From: Deltaproteobacteria bacterium
GTDB taxonomy: Bacteria; Desulfobacterota; Binatia; UBA9968
DNA: 8,225 bases
Direction of reading: 5' to 3'
Assembly (NCBI GenBank): GCA_016184235.1
Contig: JACPDC010000296.1
Span: forward strand, 1-8,225
Part shown: positions 1-5,800 of the stretch, piece after piece
Position numbering within the stretch: the stretch's first letter is position 1
Layout of the letters: each line of letters begins with the position of its first letter
Translations under genes and position numbers: made by a program
The notes under the pieces: model-generated
Database searches by the model: none
Told to the model about the DNA's origin: nothing
The model's input: the letters and a program-made list of their open reading frames with translations, nothing else

Positions 1-576
1 CTGCGGGCGTTGATCGTCCGCCGACGCCAAATCAGCGAAATGTTGACCGCTGAGAAAAACCGACTGAGCCGAGCCCCTCGACGAGTGCAGAAACGCATTG
101 AGGCGCACATTCGTTGGCTCGAGGGGGAACTGGAGCGCTACGATGAGGACCTTGACCAAACGATCCGTCAAAGTCCCATCTGGCGTGAGCAGGAAGATCT
201 GCTCAAAAGCGTGCCTGGCATCGGGTCCGTCATCAGCCGTACTATGCTGGCCGAGTTGCCTGAGCTGGGCAACTTGAACCGCAAACAGATTGCTGCGCTT
301 GTTGGTGTGGCACCCCTGAATTGGGACAGCGGCCTGATGCGGGGACGCCGCGTCATTTGGGGTGGTCGAGCTCATGTGCGCACTGCACTTTACATGGGTG
401 CTTTGACTGCCAGTAGGCGTAATCCCGTGATCCGAGACTTTTACAAAAGGCTGCGTGCGGCGGGCAAAAAACCAAACGTTGCTCTGGTTGCCTGCATGCG
501 CAAACTGCTGGTCATCCTTAATGCGATCCTCAAACATCGCGTTCCTTGGCGTCCAGTGGTCGCTCAGATCTCTTGA
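1..576 (+). CDS. IS110-family transposase, C-terminal part (5' end outside window)
   Basis: This is the C-terminal ~191 residues of an IS110-family (DEDD/serine) transposase. The frame is open to the first base, so the start and the N-terminal RuvC-like DEDD domain lie outside the window. A charged, probably coiled-coil helix (about 73-170) leads into the Transposase_20-type domain. That domain has a helix-hairpin-helix-like SVPGIG motif (208-225), a long helix with AELPELG, then GVAP and a DSG whose serine (codon 328-330) sits where the family's catalytic serine is expected. RGRRVIWGGRAHVRTALYMGA and ACMRKLLVILNA follow, both family hallmarks. The protein ends normally at TGA 574-576. The base composition looks less GC-rich than the downstream operon, consistent with a mobile origin. 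Whether it belongs to the IS110 or IS1111 subgroup cannot be decided without the left end. Family assignment is secure; intactness is unknown. Confidence 0.93.
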   Translation: MRALIVRRRQISEMLTAEKNRLSRAPRRVQKRIEAHIRWLEGELERYDEDLDQTIRQSPIWREQEDLLKSVPGIGSVISRTMLAELPELGNLNRKQIAALVGVAPLNWDSGLMRGRRVIWGGRAHVRTALYMGALTASRRNPVIRDFYKRLRAAGKKPNVALVACMRKLLVILNAILKHRVPWRPVVAQIS

Positions 577-592
577 AACCGGACACAGTTGC

Positions 593-730
593 TATTGAGT
601 ATATTGGTCAGCCACGTACGACGTCGAAATTCCCAGAAACGTCACGGATTCTCCTGCCTTCTCAAAGACCTGTCAAGTCTTTCCTGAAAACCACCTAGCC
701 GACAAACGCTGACCAAGATAATCTCAATAT
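593..730. repeat. Imperfect inverted repeat flanking a 95-bp centre
   Basis: The left arm (593-612) reads TATTGAG-TATA-TTGGTCAGC. The reverse complement of the right arm (709-730 region) reads TATTGAG-ATTATC-TTGGTCAGC. Seven plus nine paired bases thus surround an unequal internal loop of 4 and 6 nt. As RNA the arms could form a closing stem around 613-707, which itself contains the hairpin at 664-682. It sits directly behind an IS110 transposase gene, so a structured RNA or element-end function is possible. Confidence 0.6.
664..682. other. Short perfect hairpin inside the IS 3' flank
   Basis: AAAGAC (664-669) and GTCTTT (677-682) are perfect reverse complements around a 7-nt loop. The stem is short and AT-rich with only two further T-like bases after it, so it is a weak terminator candidate. 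It could equally be an internal stem of a longer structured RNA bounded by the 593-730 inverted repeat. Confidence 0.4.
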
Positions 731-782
731 GCCTGCAATAGAATCGGCCTCTATGTCTGCATTGTGGCGGCGGTGCCGTCTT

Positions 783-1724
783 TTATGCTGTAGAATCTAG
801 GGTGGCCTCAACAAACTTGGAGAAGGCGGGCATGAAATCGAAACAGAGCTTGCTCCTCTCGCCCCCCCGGTTTTTCACGATATGCAGATCGCTCGCGCGG
901 CTGGGCTCGGTGAGTTTTTTGGTCCGCTCGGCATCCTCCTCCATCACCAGGATGACATCGGCGCCCGCGACTTTTTCAGCCCACGCCTGAGCCCACGCCT
1001 GAGGCGCGAGCTCGGGCGCGGATCGGTCTTTCCTCAAATCCGGCCAGGCGGCAAAGAGCGGCAATTTAAGATCAGCGGCCAGGCCCTGAAGCCGTTCGGT
1101 AACGAAAGGAAGCCGGGAATCGAGAGCGAGGTCGCTCGGACCTAGACGCTGGCTGTCATCAACCGCCACCATCATCCGTTCGGAGGCTTTGGCTTTCCGG
1201 ACCGCGCGGATCCTGCTCTCGATTTCCTTGACATCGGCCTTGCCGATGACCTCAGAGAGATAGACGAGATCCAGCCAGCCCTTTGCCTCCTCAGCCACCT
1301 CCCTCACCTTCTCCCAGCTGGGCGGCATCTGCTCGGGGCTGTAGCCGCGCTTTTTGGGAACACCGTACCGGTGCAGCAGAAAGCCGCCGCCTCTCAGGAT
1401 CTCGTCCCCTTCCACGCCGCTCAGGCGCGCCAGCGTTCTAACCCTTAAATCCTTTTTGCTCTCGGTAAAGCTGAAGAAGAGCGCCGGGAGCAGATTGCGC
1501 GCCGCGACCTGGTCGCAAAGCTGCCTTAAAAAAGCGCTCTTGCCGCAGGAGGGCGGGCCGATCAGGAGGTAGAGACCGGGACGGATGCCGTTGAGAGCGC
1601 GGCTTAAGTTCGGGAAGCCGGATTCCAGGCCGGCTATCTCCCTAACCTCGCCGGCGCTTTCGAGCTCCGCGAGGAAGGAGTCCAGCTCCTCTCCTTCGGA
1701 AAATAATGGCGGTTTTTCGGCCAT
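783..1724 (-). CDS. RecA/DnaB-like P-loop ATPase, orphan
   Basis: This 313-residue soluble protein has a single RecA-fold ATPase core resembling the C-terminal domain of DnaB-type replicative helicases. Residues 33-55 match the DnaB lead-in (a target-binding strand, then RPGLYLLIG). GPPSCGKS (56-63) is a Walker A motif. SFTES (85-89) holds the position of the catalytic glutamate. MMVAVDD (184-190) is Walker B. LAADLKLPLFAAWPDLR (215-231) matches the LAKEL...ALSQLNR helix-strand of DnaB. ADVILVMEED (255-264) and VKNRGGERS (283-291) match the final strand pair with its K-N-R finger. The DnaB N-terminal domain is absent. An acidic ~30-residue N-terminus replaces it. The gene is divergent from the oxidoreductase operon and convergent with the transposase. 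No replication or phage gene is nearby, so the role (helicase-like, regulatory or KaiC/RadA-like) is unknown. No strong Shine-Dalgarno sequence precedes the ATG. Confidence 0.8.
   Translation of the reverse strand: MAEKPPLFSEGEELDSFLAELESAGEVREIAGLESGFPNLSRALNGIRPGLYLLIGPPSCGKSAFLRQLCDQVAARNLLPALFFSFTESKKDLRVRTLARLSGVEGDEILRGGGFLLHRYGVPKKRGYSPEQMPPSWEKVREVAEEAKGWLDLVYLSEVIGKADVKEIESRIRAVRKAKASERMMVAVDDSQRLGPSDLALDSRLPFVTERLQGLAADLKLPLFAAWPDLRKDRSAPELAPQAWAQAWAEKVAGADVILVMEEDAERTKKLTEPSRASDLHIVKNRGGERSKLCFDFMPAFSKFVEATLDSTA
978..1003. repeat. In-frame 12-bp tandem duplication within the ATPase gene
   Basis: The 12-mer AGCCCACGCCTG occurs twice head to tail (978-989 and 990-1001) with two further bases of a third unit. 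On the minus strand it encodes QAWA-QAWA (about residues 242-249), adding four residues before the ADVILVMEED strand without breaking the frame. It looks like a recent slippage duplication in a surface helix. Confidence 0.85.
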
Positions 1725-1773
1725 AGACGACGGGCACCAAGCTTACCCATTTTGCCTAACAGGAGCAAGGTAA

Positions 1774-1801
1774 AATCCCTATTGACAGGGGAGTGGGGAT
1801 T
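1774..1801. promoter_or_regulatory. Palindromic element in the divergent intergenic region
   Basis: AATCCC (1774-1779) pairs with GGGATT (1796-1801). Nested inside, CCCT (1777-1780) pairs with AGGG (1787-1790) around ATTGAC. The element overlaps the candidate -35 hexamer, which is where a repressor operator could sit. It may simply be chance dyad symmetry in a GC-rich spacer. Confidence 0.3.
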
Positions 1802-1808
1802 GTACTAA
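1782..1808 (+). promoter_or_regulatory. Candidate sigma-70-like promoter for the molybdo-hydroxylase operon
   Basis: A perfect TTGACA (1782-1787) lies 15 bp upstream of TACTAA (1803-1808), which matches the TATAAT consensus at only three of six positions. The spacing is short and the -10 poor, so this is tentative. It is the only consensus-like -35 in the 140-bp spacer and lies about 57 bp upstream of the chosen start of the first operon gene. Confidence 0.3.
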
Positions 1809-1851
1809 CCGTTGAGCCGCTCCTACCTGCCCACAGGCGAGTCGTAGAAGA

Positions 1852-1859
1852 AAGGGAGG
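1852..1859 (+). promoter_or_regulatory. Ribosome binding site that fixes the small-subunit start
   Basis: AAGGGAGG lies 5 nt before ATG 1865. The frame is open further upstream to an ATG at 1793, but that start has no such site and would put 24 extra residues in front of the Tat signal. The 1865 start is therefore preferred. Confidence 0.75.
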
Positions 1860-1864
1860 GCGTT

Positions 1865-2482
1865 ATGGACGAAGAAATAAAGGGCAAAGGCGTATCCAGA
1901 CGCGACTTCTTGAAGGGGCTCGGCGGCGGCGCCATCGGCACGGCGGTCGTCTCCACGGGGCTCCTGGATACCGGTAAGGCCGAGGCCTACCCGACCGAGG
2001 CGACCGGCACGAGGCGCGGCAAATCGGTGATCAACCTCAAGGTCAACGGCAGAGGCTACCGTCTGGAGGTGGAGCACCGCGCCACCCTCGCCGAGCTGCT
2101 GCGCGACCAGCTGGGATTCACCGGCACGAAGATCGGCTGCAATCGCGGCGAGTGCGGCGCCTGCACGGTGATCCTCAACGGCCGCAACATCTACTCCTGC
2201 AGCCAGCTCGCGGTCTGGATGGACGGCAAGGAGATCTTGACCATCGAAGGGCTGGTCAAGGGGGAGAAGCTCGACCCGGTTCAAGAGGCCTTCATCGAGC
2301 ATGACGGGCCGCAGTGCGGTTTTTGCACCTCGGGCCAGATCATGTCCGGGAAGGCCCTGCTCCTGCGCCAGCCGAATCCCACGGAGGCGCAGGTGCGCAG
2401 GGCGCTATCGGGAAATCTCTGCCGCTGCGGCAACTATAACCGGGAGGTGGCGGCTGTGCTCGCCGCCGCGAAGGCTCGCTAG
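1865..2482 (+). CDS. Tat-exported [2Fe-2S] subunit of a xanthine-oxidase-family molybdenum hydroxylase (PaoA/YagT-like)
   Basis: This is the 205-residue electron-transfer subunit of a three-subunit molybdenum hydroxylase. The N-terminus carries a twin-arginine signal (SRRDFLKG, 11-18) followed by a hydrophobic, Gly/Ala-rich stretch (about 19-34) and a likely cleavage near AEA (39-41). The plant-type ferredoxin domain follows, with cluster ligands C92, C97, C100 and C112 in the GCNRGECGACTV context. The all-helical second domain provides C151, C154, C186 and C188 (GPQCGFC...NLCRCGN). Q150 precedes C151, as in relatives where it contacts the molybdopterin cytosine dinucleotide. Size and Tat signal match PaoA/YagT, which carries its partners to the periplasm as hitchhikers. 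The catalytic subunit gene starts 10 nt after the stop, so co-translation is likely. All eight ligands are present, so the subunit looks functional. Confidence 0.93.
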   Translation: MDEEIKGKGVSRRDFLKGLGGGAIGTAVVSTGLLDTGKAEAYPTEATGTRRGKSVINLKVNGRGYRLEVEHRATLAELLRDQLGFTGTKIGCNRGECGACTVILNGRNIYSCSQLAVWMDGKEILTIEGLVKGEKLDPVQEAFIEHDGPQCGFCTSGQIMSGKALLLRQPNPTEAQVRRALSGNLCRCGNYNREVAAVLAAAKAR

Positions 2483-2487
2483 GGAGG
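2481..2487 (+). promoter_or_regulatory. Ribosome binding site overlapping the upstream stop codon, deciding the large-subunit start
   Basis: AGGGAGG overlaps the TAG stop of the small subunit and lies 5 nt before ATG 2493. The reading frame is open as far back as 2301 inside the small-subunit gene, but the family's normal N-terminus begins just after 2493. The downstream start is therefore chosen. Confidence 0.8.
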
Positions 2488-2492
2488 TCGCC

Positions 2493-4700
2493 ATGGCACA
2501 AAAAGAATTTTCCGTCGTCGGCAAGAGAATCACGCGCATTGACGCGTACGAACGGGTGACCGGCCAGGCCCAGTACACCGGCGATATTCAACTGGCGGGA
2601 ATGCTTTACGCCCGGCTCCTGCGCAGCCCCCATCCGCACGCGCGCGTCGTCAGTATCGACACCTCCAAGGCGGAGAAGCTCGCCGGCGTCAAGGCGGTGA
2701 TCCATCACCAGAACGCGCAGGTGCCCTGGGCCAGCGGAGGCCACACCCACAGGAGATACATCTTCAACAACCCGGTTCGCTTCGTGGGGGACGCGGTCGC
2801 CGCGGTTGCCGCCACCGACCGCCACATCGCCGAGGAGGCCCTCGGGCTCATCGAGGTGAAATACGAGAAGCTTCCCCATGTCCTGGACCCGAACGAGGCG
2901 CTCAAGCCGGGCGCCCCCAAGATATCGACCGACGGGAACCTCTCGGTGGGCAAGGGCAACTTCAGCGCCCCGATCGCGGAGCAGTGGGGCGATCTGGAGA
3001 AAGGATTTAAGGAGGCGGACAGGATCTTCGAGGACACTTACATCAGCAAGCATGTGAACAACGCGCAGCTGGAGCCGCGGGCGAGCGTGGCCAAGTGGGA
3101 GGGGGGAAAGCTGACGGTCTGGGCCTCCACCCAGGGCGTTTCCAACGCCCGCACCGACATCGCCAAGGACCTGGGTCTGCCGCTGAGTAAAGTTCGGGTC
3201 ATCTGCAAGTATATGGGCGCGGGCTTCGGCAACAAGAATCAGGCCCAGGATTACGATCTCATGGCGGCGGTCCTCGCCAAGGTGACGGGCCAGCCGGTCA
3301 AGGTCGAGTTTACCCGCGAGGACGACTTCATCGGCATGCATGGCCGCTGGGCCTCGGAGCAGCATTACAAGATCGGAGTGAAAAGGGACGGGACCATCAC
3401 GGCAGTCGAGCTCGATGCCGTCACCAACGTCGGCGCGTACCGCAAGCAGAGCGGCAACCTGAGCGGCACTGACTTTTATCAAATACCCAATTTCAAAAAG
3501 GTGGTGAAGCCGGTCCACACCAATACCGTAGTCGGGGCCAACTATCGCGCCCCCGCCTACCCTCAATCGGTTTTCGGCTTCGCCTCGTTCCTCGATCAGA
3601 TCGCCCACGAGATGGGGATCAACCCGCTGGAGATGTTCCTGAAGAACCGGGTTCGCCTCTACGCGAACAAGACCCCTTTTACTTCCAATTTCCTGGAAGA
3701 GTGCGCCGTCGAAGGGGCGAAAAAGGTCGGCTGGAAGGAAAAATGGCACAAGGCCGGCGCCGCTGCCGGACCAAAAAAACACGGCATCGGGATGGCCCTG
3801 GGAGGCTATCCTTTCCGGCCCGGCCTGGGGGCGGCCGCGATTCGGGTCAATCCCGACGGCACCGCTCACGTCCTGGTCGGAGTCACGGATATCGGCACCG
3901 GCGCCAAGACCACCATGGCGATCATCGCCGCCGAGGCGCTGGGAATACCGCTCAACCAGATTCAGCTCACCAACGGCGACACCGACGTCACTCCGTATTC
4001 AGTGGGCGAGTCGGGCAGCCGGACGACCCCTTTTACCGGACCCGCGGTGATCGCGGCGGCGGAGGATGTGAGAAAACTGATTTTCAACGTCGCCGCGCCG
4101 CAGTTGAAAGCCAAGGCGGAGGATCTGGATCTCAGGGACGGCAAGGTCTTCGTGAAATCGAATCCCTCGCAGAGCCTGCCTTTGGGCCGGGCTGTGGCAC
4201 GGTCGGGCGAGCTCATCGGCCGCGCCACGACCAACCCGACTTTCAAGGGACTCGCGGGCAAGAGCTTTGCGGCCCATTTTGCCGAGGTGGAGGTGGATAG
4301 CCGGACCGGCCACGTGAAGATTACCCGCTACGTCGCCGTGCACGATAGCGGCACGATCATCAACCGGCTCGCGGCGGAGAGCCAGATCAAAGGCGGAGTG
4401 GTGCAGGGAATCGGCATGGCCTTAACCGAGGAGCTGCTCATCGACAGGTTCACGGCGATACCGCTCAATCCCAGCTACCGTGACGCCAAGGTTCCCACCC
4501 ATCTGGAGGTGCCGGAAATCGAAGTCGTCTTCATCGAGCACCCCGATCCCTACGGCCCCTTCGGCGGCAAGGTGGTAGGCGAGCCGCCGATCACGCCGGC
4601 TGTGGCCACGGTCGCCAACGCGATTTTCAACGCCACGGGAAAAAGGATCAAAGAGCTGCCGATCACGCCGGACAAGATCCTGCGGGCGGCTCAAGTCTAA
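2493..4700 (+). CDS. Molybdopterin-binding catalytic subunit of xanthine-oxidase-family hydroxylase (PaoC/XdhA/CoxL-like)
   Basis: This 735-residue catalytic subunit would hydroxylate an aldehyde or heterocyclic carbon at a Mo-MCD/MPT centre, using water as the oxygen source and passing electrons to the Fe-S subunit. The N-terminal domain starts with GKRITRIDAYERVTGQAQYTGD and RSPHPHAR (44-51), the normal family opening. Cofactor-loop motifs follow in order: GAGFGNK (242-248, the family's GGGFGGK), YRAP (351-354), GVTDIGTG (463-470, in place of the GxxExGQG seen in xanthine oxidase), GESGSRTT in the 500s, and GGKVVGEPP with the expected catalytic base E697. Full length is normal for separate large subunits. 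It lacks its own signal peptide and would rely on the small subunit for export. The AYR-selenocysteine type CO dehydrogenase loop is not evident, so CO is unlikely. The substrate cannot be read from sequence. Confidence 0.92.
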   Translation: MAQKEFSVVGKRITRIDAYERVTGQAQYTGDIQLAGMLYARLLRSPHPHARVVSIDTSKAEKLAGVKAVIHHQNAQVPWASGGHTHRRYIFNNPVRFVGDAVAAVAATDRHIAEEALGLIEVKYEKLPHVLDPNEALKPGAPKISTDGNLSVGKGNFSAPIAEQWGDLEKGFKEADRIFEDTYISKHVNNAQLEPRASVAKWEGGKLTVWASTQGVSNARTDIAKDLGLPLSKVRVICKYMGAGFGNKNQAQDYDLMAAVLAKVTGQPVKVEFTREDDFIGMHGRWASEQHYKIGVKRDGTITAVELDAVTNVGAYRKQSGNLSGTDFYQIPNFKKVVKPVHTNTVVGANYRAPAYPQSVFGFASFLDQIAHEMGINPLEMFLKNRVRLYANKTPFTSNFLEECAVEGAKKVGWKEKWHKAGAAAGPKKHGIGMALGGYPFRPGLGAAAIRVNPDGTAHVLVGVTDIGTGAKTTMAIIAAEALGIPLNQIQLTNGDTDVTPYSVGESGSRTTPFTGPAVIAAAEDVRKLIFNVAAPQLKAKAEDLDLRDGKVFVKSNPSQSLPLGRAVARSGELIGRATTNPTFKGLAGKSFAAHFAEVEVDSRTGHVKITRYVAVHDSGTIINRLAAESQIKGGVVQGIGMALTEELLIDRFTAIPLNPSYRDAKVPTHLEVPEIEVVFIEHPDPYGPFGGKVVGEPPITPAVATVANAIFNATGKRIKELPITPDKILRAAQV

Positions 4701-4717
4701 CCCGGGAGGAAACCGTC

Positions 4718-5701
4718 ATGAAAAGTTTTGAAAATATTAACGTGAGAAGCGTGAAAGAGGCGGTCGGCCTGCTGCAGAAATTTAACGGCGAAAAGAAAAC
4801 CGCCCAGGTCGTCTCCGGCGGCACCGAGCTCCTGCAGCTCATGAAGGAGCGGGTGGCGACGCCCCAATATCTGATCAACCTGAAAACCATCCCCGGCTTG
4901 AGCTATATCAAGGAAGAGCGGAGCGGCTTTCGCATCGGCGCCCTGACCACGCTCACGGAGATCGAGGAGAACAAGAGCGTCCAGGAGAAGCTGCTCTTCC
5001 TTTCCCAGGCCGCGGGAGAGGCGGCCTCCCCTCAGCTCCGCAACGCCGGCACCATAGGCGGCAACATCTGCCAGCGCCCCTTCTGCTGGTATTTCCGCTC
5101 GGCAAGCTTTACCTGCCTGCGCAAGGGTGGAGAGCTCTGCTACGCGGTGACCGGAGACAGCCGCTTCCACGCGATCCTCGGCGGCGGCCCGAGCTATATC
5201 GTGCACCCCTCGGATATGGCGCCCGCGCTCATCGCTTTCGGGGCGCGCATCAAAATCGCCGGGCCCGCGGGAGAGAAAACCATCCCGCTGGAAAAGTTCT
5301 TCGTCCTGCCGCAGGTCGATTACAAACGAGAAAATATTCTTCAGCCGGGTGAGATCGTGACCGAGATCCAGATTCCCCATCCCAGGACCGGGAGCAAGGG
5401 CTTCTACCACAAGGTGCGAGAGCGGCAGGCCTGGGACCACCCGATCGTGAGCGTCTCGACCGTGCTCCAGGCTAAAGACGGCACTTGCCAGGAAGCCCGG
5501 GTGGTCCTCGGAGGCGTGGCGCCGGTTCCCTGGCGCGCCGCCAAGGCCGAGGCGTTCCTGCGCGGCAAAAAGGTCGACGAGGCGGCGGCCCGGCAGGCGG
5601 GCGAGATCGCCCTGGACGGGGCGAGGCCCATGAAAGACAACGGCTACAAAGTGGGTCTGGCTAAGTCGCTCATCCAGCGGGCGCTGCTGGCCTCGGTGTA
5701 G
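4718..5701 (+). CDS. FAD-binding subunit with putative extra [4Fe-4S] cluster (PaoB/YagS-like)
   Basis: This 327-residue medium subunit accepts electrons from the Fe-S subunit onto FAD. VSGGTELL (32-39) and NAGTIGGNI (109-117) are the two FAD pyrophosphate-binding loops of the CO-dehydrogenase flavoprotein fold. HPSDMAPALIAFGA (163-176) and a C-terminal CO_deh_flav_C-type domain (about residues 220-325) complete it. Directly after the second loop lies a cysteine-rich insert, CQRPFCWYFR...C...C (C118, C123, C133, C141), followed by GDSRFHAILGG. This layout matches the PaoB/YagS group and resembles the insert of 4-hydroxybenzoyl-CoA reductase beta, both known to hold a [4Fe-4S] cluster. A GGGAGGA ribosome binding site (4704-4710) precedes the ATG and the gap to the previous stop is 17 nt. 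No cofactor-insertion chaperone of the XdhC/PaoD type follows in the window. Confidence 0.92.
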   Translation: MKSFENINVRSVKEAVGLLQKFNGEKKTAQVVSGGTELLQLMKERVATPQYLINLKTIPGLSYIKEERSGFRIGALTTLTEIEENKSVQEKLLFLSQAAGEAASPQLRNAGTIGGNICQRPFCWYFRSASFTCLRKGGELCYAVTGDSRFHAILGGGPSYIVHPSDMAPALIAFGARIKIAGPAGEKTIPLEKFFVLPQVDYKRENILQPGEIVTEIQIPHPRTGSKGFYHKVRERQAWDHPIVSVSTVLQAKDGTCQEARVVLGGVAPVPWRAAKAEAFLRGKKVDEAAARQAGEIALDGARPMKDNGYKVGLAKSLIQRALLASV

Positions 5702-5710
5702 CCAACGCTA

Positions 5711-5746
5711 CTAGGGTAACCCGAGCAAAGAATCCACTCGGGCTAG
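5711..5746 (+). terminator. Stem-loop after the molybdo-hydroxylase operon, terminator-like but without T-run
   Basis: CCCGAG (5720-5725) pairs perfectly with CTCGGG (5737-5742) around an 11-nt loop. CTAG (5711-5714) can extend the stem with CTAG (5743-5746), leaving the left-side bases GGTAA bulged. No T-run follows, so intrinsic termination is doubtful. It could attenuate or stabilise the transcript between the oxidoreductase genes and the binding-protein gene. Confidence 0.3.
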
Positions 5747-5800
5747 CGCCCGGCCGCGGACGTTGTAAGAGACCAGCCAATTCACTGTCAGGAGGCTCAA

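Larger units (their letters stand above)
577..782. mobile_element. Probable right-end non-coding region of the IS110 element
   Basis: This 206-bp stretch between the transposase stop and the converging ATPase stop has no convincing gene. It holds an imperfect long-range inverted repeat (593-612 against 708-730) and an inner perfect hairpin (664-682). Known IS110-family elements carry long non-coding ends that produce a structured bridge (seek) RNA, located 3' of the transposase in the IS1111 subgroup, so the position is suggestive. The actual element boundary cannot be located without another copy or an empty site. Confidence 0.5.

Noticed and set aside
1793..1864. A 24-residue N-terminal extension of the [2Fe-2S] subunit from ATG 1793
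   Set aside because: There is no ribosome binding site at 1793. The strong site at 1852-1859 and a normally placed Tat signal favour the 1865 start, and the candidate promoter would overlap the extension.
2301..2492. A 64-residue N-terminal extension of the catalytic subunit
   Set aside because: It lies inside the small-subunit gene in another frame, is Arg/Pro-rich with no family similarity, and ATG 2493 has a good ribosome binding site.
2340..3869. A 509-residue open frame on the minus strand opposite the catalytic-subunit gene
   Set aside because: It is antisense to a strongly supported molybdopterin subunit, has no recognisable motif, and long antisense frames are expected opposite GC-rich coding sequence.
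3701..4300. A 199-residue plus-strand frame inside the catalytic-subunit gene
   Set aside because: It is an Arg/Gly-rich out-of-frame shadow of the XdhA-like coding sequence.
2493..4700. Interpretation as an aerobic CO dehydrogenase large subunit (CoxL form I)
   Set aside because: The selenium/copper-type AYXCSFR active-site loop is not visible, and the Tat signal plus cysteine-rich FAD subunit fit a PaoABC-like enzyme better.
4697..5440. A 247-residue minus-strand open frame opposite the FAD-subunit gene
   Set aside because: It is a shadow of the well-supported FAD subunit. It has low-complexity Arg/Asp/Ala-rich composition and no ribosome binding site.
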